Shown here piece by piece: positions 6,438 to 11,810 of a DNA stretch of 11,810 nucleotides. The translations under genes and the position numbers were made by a program. The notes below the pieces were generated by a model that did not search any database, was not told where the DNA came from, and saw only the letters and a program-made list of their open reading frames with translations. The DNA is from Candidatus Solibacter sp. (GTDB lineage: Bacteria; Acidobacteriota; Terriglobia; Bryobacterales; Bryobacteraceae). The stretch spans positions 1 to 11,810 of the forward strand of contig JADGNT010000071.1 in assembly GCA_017883345.1 (NCBI GenBank), read 5' to 3'. Numbering within the stretch: the stretch's first letter is position 1; each line of letters starts with the position of its first letter.

Positions 6438-8243
6438 CTACCAGCCTAGCGGCTTGCCCTGGTTCTGCTCGTCGAGCCACTTCTGCAACGGCGCGAAGTA
6501 GTCGCGGATGGCAGTGGCGTCCATCTGGCGCGTACCGGCGATCTTTTCCAGCGCCTCCTGCCAGGGGCGGCTCTGGCCCATTTCCAGCATGGCGTTGAGC
6601 TTGGCCCCCGCTTCCTTGTTCCCGTAGATGGAGCAACGGTTCAGCGGCCCGGTGCATCCGGCAGCCTGCGACAGCGCGCGGTGGAACTGGAACTGGAGAA
6701 TGTCGGCCAGGAAGTACCGCATGTAAGGCACGTTGGCGGCCACGTGATACTTTGCGCCGGGGTCGAAATCGGCCTCGCCGCGGGGGGCACCCTCTGGGTC
6801 CGGCGGCGCGATGCCCTGATACTTCTGCCGCAACTGCCACCACGCCTGGTTGTACTTTTCGGGCGGGATCTCGCCGGAGAATACCTTCCAGCGCCATTGA
6901 TCGATCACCAGCCCGAAGGGCAGGAACGCGATCTTCTCCAGCGCCTTATGCAGCAGCAGTCCGATGTCCTTGGAGGTGTCCGGGGCCCGATCGAGCAGCC
7001 CGATCTTGACCAGGTATTCGGGCGTGATGGAGAGCGCGATGGTGTCCCCGACCGCTTCGTGGAAGCCGTCGTTGGCGCTGTCGCGGAAGCTGGGCGGCAG
7101 CTTGGAGTAGGCCCGCTGGTAGAAATTATGGCCCAGTTCGTGGTGAACCGTGAGGAAATCCTCGCCGGTGATCTGGATGCACATCTTGAGGCGGACGTCG
7201 TTCAGCGTATCGATATCCCAGGCGCTGGCGTGGCACACCACATCGCGGTCTTTGGGCTTGAGGAACAGCGAGCGCTCCCAAAACGTTTCGGGCAGCGGCG
7301 CCAACCCGAGCGAGGTAAAAAAGCCCTCGCCGTACTTGACCATCTGCTTCCAATCCGTATTGCGCTTCTTGAGCAGGGCGGTGACGTCGTATCCGGGGTC
7401 GGCATTGGCGGGGGCGATCAGCGGGTAGATGTTGTCCCAGTCCTGCGCCCACATGTTCCCCAGCAGGTCGGCCGGGATGGCGCCGCCCGGGGGCACGGCG
7501 TCGCCATATTTTTCGTGCAGACGGTTGCGCACGTAAGCGTGCAGCGAGAGGTACAGCGGCTTGACCTGATCCCATAGGCGGTCGAGTTCCTTGGAGAAAT
7601 CGTCGGGAGCCATGTCGTATTTGGAGCGCCACATGGCGCCGTTGTCCTTGAAGCCGAGTTGGCGCGCGCCTTTGTTGGCGAGATCGACGTAGCGCACGAA
7701 GTCCTGGCGGATGGGTTTGGAGATGGCGTGCCAGCCGGTCCAGGCATCCCGCAGCGCTTTGGGGTCGCGGCTTTCGGCCAGGATTTTGCTCAGCTCTTCG
7801 AGATCCCGGCAGCTTGCCGGGCCGCTGGGGCAGTACTTGCCCTTGCCGTAAGTGCCCTCCATGCCGGTCACGATGCGTGTCAGTTCCTCGCTCTCCCTGG
7901 CATCGGCCGGGGTGGCGATGGTGAGCGAAAGCTTGAGCAGTTTGAGCTTGCGGGCGGTTTCGGCGTCGAGTTTGAGCCCGTCGAAACGCGTGGCCTGCTT
8001 GGCGTAGGCAACGGTGGCGGCGATCGCCTTTTCGTCGAGCTTGGCGGCGATGGCCTCCGTATCGTCGGTGATGTAGGTGGACTTGATCCAGTCGGCGCGG
8101 GCGGAGTCTACGCCCAGGAGCAGGAGTTTCTGTTCCGCGTCATGGATGAATTTGCGGGCCTCTTCGGGGGTGGCCTTAGGGTCCGCCGCCAATGCCATCG
8201 CGGCCAAGGTACAGGCGATGCATGCTGCTGCGCGAATCTTCAT
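6438..8243 (-). CDS. Secreted M2-family peptidyl-dipeptidase (angiotensin-converting-enzyme-like)
   Basis: A 601-residue zinc metallopeptidase of family M2, which in characterised members removes C-terminal dipeptides from peptides. A signal peptide (about residues 1-19, MKIRAAACIACTLAAMALA) predicts export. The HEXXH site is H368-E369-L-G-H372, and E396 in GFHEAVGD is the third zinc ligand. Other M2 hallmarks are VCHASAWDI (336-344) and the YHVAANVPYMRYF stretch (499-511), which in ACE carries the second catalytic histidine. The length matches single-domain bacterial ACE homologues. The gene runs opposite to hypF, ending about 300 bp from it across the repeat region, and its start is divergent from the tRNA-Asp gene. 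An AAGGTGA-like ribosome-binding site precedes the ATG. It probably serves peptide nutrition or periplasmic peptide turnover (inference). The family assignment is very secure. Confidence 0.95.
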   Translation of the reverse strand: MKIRAAACIACTLAAMALAADPKATPEEARKFIHDAEQKLLLLGVDSARADWIKSTYITDDTEAIAAKLDEKAIAATVAYAKQATRFDGLKLDAETARKLKLLKLSLTIATPADARESEELTRIVTGMEGTYGKGKYCPSGPASCRDLEELSKILAESRDPKALRDAWTGWHAISKPIRQDFVRYVDLANKGARQLGFKDNGAMWRSKYDMAPDDFSKELDRLWDQVKPLYLSLHAYVRNRLHEKYGDAVPPGGAIPADLLGNMWAQDWDNIYPLIAPANADPGYDVTALLKKRNTDWKQMVKYGEGFFTSLGLAPLPETFWERSLFLKPKDRDVVCHASAWDIDTLNDVRLKMCIQITGEDFLTVHHELGHNFYQRAYSKLPPSFRDSANDGFHEAVGDTIALSITPEYLVKIGLLDRAPDTSKDIGLLLHKALEKIAFLPFGLVIDQWRWKVFSGEIPPEKYNQAWWQLRQKYQGIAPPDPEGAPRGEADFDPGAKYHVAANVPYMRYFLADILQFQFHRALSQAAGCTGPLNRCSIYGNKEAGAKLNAMLEMGQSRPWQEALEKIAGTRQMDATAIRDYFAPLQKWLDEQNQGKPLGW

Positions 8244-8286
8244 GCCTTCACCTTAGCAAGGCTCGCGGTGTTTTTGCGTGCGTGAT

Positions 8287-8316
8287 TTGGCGTGGGTGCA
8301 CCGGCCGTGTTAGCAT
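8287..8316 (+). promoter_or_regulatory. Candidate promoter of the tRNA-Asp gene
   Basis: TTGGCG (8287-8292) and TAGCAT (8311-8316) each match the sigma-70 consensus at 4 of 6 positions, with an 18-nt spacer. They lie about 25 nt before the mature tRNA 5' end, a usual distance. This is a motif match only. Confidence 0.35.
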
Positions 8317-8341
8317 TTGAATATCTGCGTGACGTATTCGC

Positions 8342-8419
<78 letters not shown>

Positions 8420-9174
8420 TCGTTTTCAACGTTTTCCCAATCTTTTCATGAGTTTCCGGTAATGTGCGCGGCGACGCGTGGCGACGGCAACCGCCACCGA
8501 ATGCCCCCAATACTCGGGGCGAACTGTAGCACCTACTGTAGCAGTCCGCCGAATAGCCCGCGGTCTGATTTCGGACAGCTTTCAACGCTCTCGCTGTCCT
8601 CAGCTCGACCCCCATTCAGGCGCTATCCGCCAACGAAGCTCTCGCGGGAACCGCTGTGCGCGGTGGCGATGTGGTCGAAATGATTGGAACCTTAGACTTT
8701 TGCTCCGGAGGTAAAACAAATCAATCACTTACAGACCATGCTCTATGAAAACACGAGACTTAGCGAGGTGCCCGTTGGACCTCGTATGGACCTTGTGGGG
8801 CGGTTTTCTGCGTTTTGGACTTTGTCCGGACCTCGATCTGGTGACCATGGACCCTTTGCCGTGCGGGCAAACGCTCAATCTCGGGACCGGCGCCTCCACC
8901 TTGGATGGTTTCCCGGCGTTTGGGACCCTGTCCAGACCTCGATCTCCTGACCGCGATCATTTGCCACGTCGATCCAGCGTTCGAGCGGGGACCAACGCTT
9001 TCACACGGGGCATTCCACCCTCGCGCGAGCGCTGCCCCGCTTTTTGCCGTCGTCTGTTGAGCAGACAACGAGGGGCATCCTATACGTAAAGGGATTTTTC
9101 GATCCCAGGCATCGTCCCGGCGTGAGGAACATTCTTGCAGAGCTGCCCACCAGGGCGCGGCTGAATTCGCGGAG
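8420..9174. other. Gene-poor stretch inside the tRNA-bounded element
   Basis: No convincing gene is seen in these 755 bases. Open frames of 70-114 codons (for example 8745-9089) give low-complexity, Pro/Arg-rich products with no recognisable domain and no good ribosome-binding sites. On the - strand the frame ending at TGA 8428-8426 gives a basic tail (TATVGATV, then MKRLGKR) that might be the remains of an integrase C-terminus, in the expected place beside the tRNA; this is weak. A 35-nt imperfect direct repeat (29 identities) occurs at 8812-8846 and 8918-8952. A short hairpin GGGAT-TTTTCG-ATCCC lies at 9091-9106. Confidence 0.5.
8812..8952. repeat. Two 35-nt imperfect direct repeats
   Basis: 8812-8846 and 8918-8952 agree at 29 of 35 positions and share the exact core GACCTCGATCT. 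They lie 106 bp apart in the gene-poor part of the tRNA-bounded element. They could be binding sites for a lost replication or recombination protein, or traces of local duplication. No function can be assigned. Confidence 0.5.
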
Positions 9175-9426
9175 TCAGTAAGCCTGGCCGCGGTTGTCGA
9201 CGTCGCTCACTACGACGTTGCCAGGCTGATCGAGGCTGAAAAAAACGCGCCACTTGCCGATGCGCAGGCGATACCGGCCTTTCAGCGCACCCTTCAGCGC
9301 CTTGACGTCGCCGCGACCGTCAGCAGCAAACGCTTCCAAGGCGTGAATAATACGCGTCGCGTCGGAGCGGTCCATGTGGGCGAGTTCGCGCTGAGCGGCA
9401 GGTTTATAGACGAGAAGCCGTTTCAC
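9175..9426 (-). CDS. RelE/ParE-superfamily toxin of a type II toxin-antitoxin pair
   Basis: An 83-residue basic protein with the RelE/ParE-like order: an N-terminal strand and helix (KPAAQRELAHMD), a second helix (ATRIIHALEAFA), the KALKGALKGRYRLRIGKWRVFF beta-sheet core (about 42-63) and a final strand (VVVSDVDNRGQAY). Members of this superfamily are mRNA-cleaving ribosome-dependent RNases (RelE type) or gyrase poisons (ParE type); the sequence alone does not decide between them. The RLRIGKWRVFF pattern leans to the RelE side. The GTG start overlaps the antitoxin stop (GTGA), so the antitoxin is translated first, as expected. It lies within the tRNA-bounded element and appears intact, perhaps retained because its loss is toxic. 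Confidence 0.85.
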   Translation of the reverse strand: MKRLLVYKPAAQRELAHMDRSDATRIIHALEAFAADGRGDVKALKGALKGRYRLRIGKWRVFFSLDQPGNVVVSDVDNRGQAY

Positions 9427-9662
9427 AGACCTAGCCGTTGCTTCAATTCGCCGTGAGAGATGCTCTCTCCCTGTTCGGCTTCGGCTGCCAGGATGCGGGC
9501 GATGGTCTTTTCATCGACCTCTTCTTCGGGAGCCTCTGCGAGGCGGCGGGCGAACTCCTCATCACCGATTGGCTTGGGGGATGCCAGAAGGGTCAAGAGC
9601 GCGTGGACCTGCTGCGGAGGCAAGAGGTCGATCATCTCATGAAGCCGGTCCAGGTCACTCAT
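9423..9662 (-). CDS. Antitoxin of the RelE/ParE-type pair
   Basis: A 79-residue acidic protein directly upstream of, and overlapping by 4 nt, the RelE/ParE toxin. An N-terminal helical part (DRLHEMIDLLPPQQVHALLTLL, about 4-25) may be the dimerisation or operator-binding region. The acidic C-terminal half (EEFARRLAEAPEEEVDEKTIARILAAEAE) would wrap the toxin. It does not show a clear ribbon-helix-helix, HTH or Phd fold by eye, so it is named from its position, charge and size. The ATG at 9662 is preferred, with GGGGCG upstream; an in-frame GTG at 9674 would add four residues. The pair should autoregulate, but no operator palindrome stood out. Confidence 0.78.
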   Translation of the reverse strand: MSDLDRLHEMIDLLPPQQVHALLTLLASPKPIGDEEFARRLAEAPEEEVDEKTIARILAAEAEQGESISHGELKQRLGL

Positions 9663-9674
9663 GATTCGCCCCAC

Positions 9675-10124
9675 TGCCGGCGGTGCACCATGTCTTCAGT
9701 ATACAGAGATGCGCAGAAGTCGGGCTACGCAACTTCCAAGGGCTCCCGGCGACTACCACCGGCAAAGGTGGGAAGAGTAACGAGGCCCCGACCACGAAGG
9801 CAGCGCGAAGGCGGCGAAGAAGAAATATCGGCGCGTGCGGCATCCGCTTGCGCTATTCTTCCAGCGTCTCCCGCACGCGCTCCGCGATCACGGCGCTGCG
9901 TAGCGTTGAACCGCTGGCGACCCGTGATAATTGAAGGCCAACAGGCCGTTTACCCGAGCGGCGTGGGACGATTCGCGATGATTACCGCTCGCCTGGCGTT
10001 TCCGTGCAAGACTCGTGCAAGACTCCCAGCAAAACACGCCGACATTGGCTGGACGGCGGCTCGTGGCCCGCACGGAAAACACAACCACTTAGCACACGTC
10101 GCTACTCCTTGGAACCACCCTGTT
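9675..10124. other. Stretch without a supported gene, right part of the tRNA-bounded element
   Basis: 450 bases with no convincing gene. Open frames here are Arg/Pro-rich and cross the toxin-antitoxin genes or the attachment repeat in the wrong frame. An 11-nt tandem duplication, CGTGCAAGACT twice, lies at 10003-10024. On the - strand a short peptide-like stretch (TLRSAVIAERVRETLEE then stop, near 9905-9850) could be a decayed gene end, but nothing identifies it. Confidence 0.45.
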
Positions 10125-10152
10125 CGGGTTCGAGCCCCGTCGTCCCCGCCAT
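10125..10152 (+). repeat. Right attachment-site repeat: orphan 3' end of tRNA-Asp
   Basis: Identical to 8392-8419, covering the T arm through CCA plus one base. The sequence upstream of it (10050-10124) cannot form the rest of a tRNA, so this is a fragment, not a second gene. It marks the far end of the presumed integrated element. Confidence 0.75.
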
Positions 10153-10561
10153 ATATTTTCAACCACAACGATCACTGAAACACTCGCCGGCGCATTTTAC
10201 GCGGGGACGAGCGCGCGCGATTCCTCCAGGTGGCTTTGCAGGGCTAATCGGTAGTGCAATGCTGGATCGGATGCACGCCACCCGACACCATGCCGCCGGA
10301 TTTTACCGTCGCAGGATCAGCGAGAACAGTTACAGAACGCAAAGTGCTGGTCTTTCCGCGGTTGGAACGAGTAGCTCCTTCCCTCCAGCTTGTCCATGCT
10401 TTTCTCCGCGTATTTCTCCGCGTCCCCGCGATGAAACGCATTTCTCCCCCACCCAATCCCGAGTCACGCCATCCCCCAATCCCCTCCCCTTTTTGCTATA
10501 TTTGTCTCGACCCCTAAACCGCTATCATCATGTCAACCACGTACGGAAAGGAAGGTGTCTG
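10153..10561. other. Intergenic region before the molybdo-hydroxylase genes
   Basis: 409 bases with no supported gene. The open frame running into the [2Fe-2S] gene from 10004 has no protein-like character before 10562. It contains a tandem TTTCTCCGCG motif (10398-10421, two units), the reverse-strand counterpart of the purine-rich array at 3676-3716. A weak promoter candidate just upstream of the gene is TTGTCT (10502-10507) with TATCAT (10523-10528) at a short 15-nt spacing. Confidence 0.45.
10549..10555 (+). promoter_or_regulatory. Shine-Dalgarno site deciding the GTG start of the [2Fe-2S] subunit
   Basis: AGGAAGG ends 6 nt before the GTG at 10562. It supports this start over far-upstream in-frame starts, and it places the Tat motif at residues 14-20, the usual position. 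Confidence 0.65.
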
Positions 10562-11185
10562 GTGAGTTCAACGAAAGACCCTAAACCCAAGAACGCTGTC
10601 TCCCGCCGCGGATTCCTCGGCGGCATGGGCATCGGTACGGGCGCTGTGGGAGCGGGCCTCCTCGAAAGAGATGCCCTCGCCGCGCCGGCCGCCGCCAATG
10701 TCGTCGGACCCGGCCCCGTCCCCATCACCCTCAACATCAACGGCAAACCCGTCAACCTCACCGTCGAGCCCAGGGTCACCCTGCTCGACGCGTTGCGCAA
10801 TCACCTCGATTACACCGGCGCCAAGAAGGTCTGCGACCGTGGCACCTGTGGAGCCTGCACCGTCATCCTGGCCGGCAAGAGCGTCTACGCATGTAGCGTT
10901 CTGGCCATCGACGCGCAAGGCCGCAATATCGAGACCATCGAGGGTCTCCCGGTCAACAACCCCATCTCTAACGCGTTCGTGAACAACGACGCGCAACAGT
11001 GCGGATACTGCACGCCCGGCTTCGTCATGGCCACCAAGGGCTTCCTCTCCGAACACCCCAGCCCCACCATGGACGACGTGAAGAACGGGCTCGGCGGCAA
11101 CCTCTGCCGCTGCGGCACCTACATGGGCGTCCGCCAGGCCGTCCTCGAAGCCGCCAAGAATATGAAGGGAGCGAAAAATGGCTAA
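10562..11185 (+). CDS. Tat-exported [2Fe-2S] subunit of a xanthine dehydrogenase-family molybdo-hydroxylase
   Basis: A 207-residue small subunit of the CoxS/PaoA/XdhC type, which passes electrons from the molybdenum site through two [2Fe-2S] clusters. A Tat signal (SRRGFLGGMG, residues 14-23, then a Gly/Ala-rich core ending near ALAAPAAA) predicts export of the folded, cofactor-loaded complex, as for periplasmic aldehyde oxidoreductases. The plant-ferredoxin-type cluster uses C91, C96, C99 and C111 (CDRGTCGAC...C). The second cluster uses C137, C140, C172 and C174 (QCGYC...CRC). The GTG start is fixed by a good ribosome-binding site; the open frame extends upstream to 10004 but that part is not coding. 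The gene overlaps the large-subunit gene by 8 nt. The substrate (aldehyde, CO, purine or isoquinoline type) cannot be told from this subunit. Confidence 0.93.
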   Translation: MSSTKDPKPKNAVSRRGFLGGMGIGTGAVGAGLLERDALAAPAAANVVGPGPVPITLNINGKPVNLTVEPRVTLLDALRNHLDYTGAKKVCDRGTCGACTVILAGKSVYACSVLAIDAQGRNIETIEGLPVNNPISNAFVNNDAQQCGYCTPGFVMATKGFLSEHPSPTMDDVKNGLGGNLCRCGTYMGVRQAVLEAAKNMKGAKNG

Positions 11186-11810
11186 CACACCCGACTACAA
11201 CTGGCCGCCGATGGAGACCCGCAAGATCATCGGTAAGCCCTTCAAGCGCGTGGACGGCCCGATCAAAGCCTCCGGCCGCGCCAAGTACACCTCCGACCTC
11301 AAGATGAAGGACATGCTCTACGCGGTCTACCTCACCTGCCCGCACGCCCATGCCCGCATCACCTCCATCGATACCAGCGCCGCCGAGAAACTCAACGGCG
11401 TCAAGGCCGTCCTCGTCATCGCCGAGGCCGGCAAGGAACTCCAGTGGCACGGCCAGGAAGTCGCCGCCATCGCCGCCACCACCGAGGAAGCCGCCCGCGA
11501 AGCCGTCCGCAAGATCAAGGTCGAGTACGAAGTCCTGCCCCACTTCGTCAACGAAGCCGACCTCGCCAAGGCCGCATCCCGCGGCAAGGCCGCCGGCGAG
11601 AAAGTCACCGGCGATCCCGAAAAAGCCATGCAGGATGCCGAGGCCGTCTCCGACGGCGTATACGGCATCCCAGTGGTCACTCACTGCTGCCTCGAACCCC
11701 ACGGCTGCGTCATCCAGTGGCAGGGCGACCAGGTAATGGCCTGGCCTTCCACCCAATTCGTCACCGGTTGGGCCGGCACCCTGGCGCCCAACCTCAAGGT
11801 CCCTGCCGCC
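11178..11810 (+). CDS. Molybdopterin-binding large subunit, xanthine dehydrogenase family (partial, 5' part)
   Basis: The frame opens at ATG 11178, inside the last codons of the [2Fe-2S] gene, behind a GAAGGGAG-type ribosome-binding site, and runs to the window edge without a stop: 211 residues. The N-terminal part is the aldehyde oxidase/xanthine dehydrogenase a/b hammerhead domain: KRVDGPIKASGRAKYTSDL (24-42), then CPHAHARI and the GQEVAAIAATTEEAAREA stretch near 95-112. VTHCCLEPHG (about 174-183) matches the conserved segment at the start of the Mo-cofactor domain. The segment between GVKAVL and GQEVAAI is much shorter than in typical CO or xanthine dehydrogenases. No signal peptide is seen, so export would be by hitchhiking on the Tat-bearing small subunit. 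Residues defining the substrate lie beyond the window. Confidence 0.92.
   Translation, partial: MANTPDYNWPPMETRKIIGKPFKRVDGPIKASGRAKYTSDLKMKDMLYAVYLTCPHAHARITSIDTSAAEKLNGVKAVLVIAEAGKELQWHGQEVAAIAATTEEAAREAVRKIKVEYEVLPHFVNEADLAKAASRGKAAGEKVTGDPEKAMQDAEAVSDGVYGIPVVTHCCLEPHGCVIQWQGDQVMAWPSTQFVTGWAGTLAPNLKVPAA

Noticed and set aside
8745..9089. 114-codon frame in the tRNA-bounded element
   Set aside because: Low-complexity Pro/Arg/Ser product, no ribosome-binding site, and it covers the non-coding direct repeats.
9091..9106. Rho-independent terminator for the toxin-antitoxin pair
   Set aside because: The stem is only 5 bp and is not followed by a T-run on the - strand, where it would be needed.
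10125..10152. A second tRNA-Asp gene
   Set aside because: Only the T arm and acceptor 3' strand are present; upstream bases cannot form the D and anticodon arms.
10004..10561. N-terminal extension of the [2Fe-2S] subunit to 10004
   Set aside because: The extension crosses the tRNA fragment and intergenic repeats and is not protein-like. A good ribosome-binding site and the Tat motif position fix the start at 10562.

Overview
The window looks like chromosome from an uncultured or soil-type acidobacterium, with Solibacter/Bryobacter-like relatives the best guess. This rests on high GC content, an archaemetzincin, an ACE-like M2 peptidase, a Tat-exported molybdo-hydroxylase pair, and many short dispersed palindromes and decamer repeats. 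It is an inference from gene content, not a marker-gene assignment.

Region 1 (1-3668, + strand) is a tight run of overlapping genes. It holds the tail of an unidentified upstream gene, a membrane histidine kinase whose extracytoplasmic sensor carries two c-type heme motifs (CXXCH and CX4CH), an NtrC-type sigma-54 activator as its likely partner, and a small archaemetzincin zinc protease. The stop/start overlaps (TGATG, GTGA) suggest one transcript. A redox- or heme-based signal would drive sigma-54-dependent genes lying outside the window.

Region 2 (3669-6437) holds hypF, the [NiFe]-hydrogenase maturation carbamoyltransferase, bracketed by repeats. A 33-bp near-perfect hairpin made of decamers ends 15 nt before hypF, and a related decamer array follows it. 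Inside hypF a 131-bp element with perfect 28-bp inverted repeats is inserted in frame and read through as about 44 extra residues. A second, diverged copy with compensatory arm changes lies downstream of hypF, nested in another inverted repeat. This palindrome family, able to sit inside a gene without breaking it, is the most interesting thing in the window.

Region 3 (6438-8243, - strand) is a secreted M2-family (angiotensin-converting-enzyme-like) peptidyl-dipeptidase with all zinc-site residues.

Region 4 (8342-10152) is a tRNA-Asp(GUC) gene followed by about 1.7 kb bounded by a 28-nt exact duplication of the tRNA 3' end. This is the classic footprint of a tRNA-integrated element. The interval is gene-poor and degraded but keeps an intact overlapping RelE/ParE-type toxin-antitoxin pair on the - strand. 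No intact integrase is visible.

Region 5 (10153-11810, + strand) is a 400-bp repeat-containing intergenic stretch and then a Tat-exported two-cluster [2Fe-2S] subunit overlapping the start of a molybdopterin-binding large subunit of the xanthine dehydrogenase family, which runs off the window. These two genes favour C-ending codons, unlike the G-ending style of the genes in regions 1 and 2.
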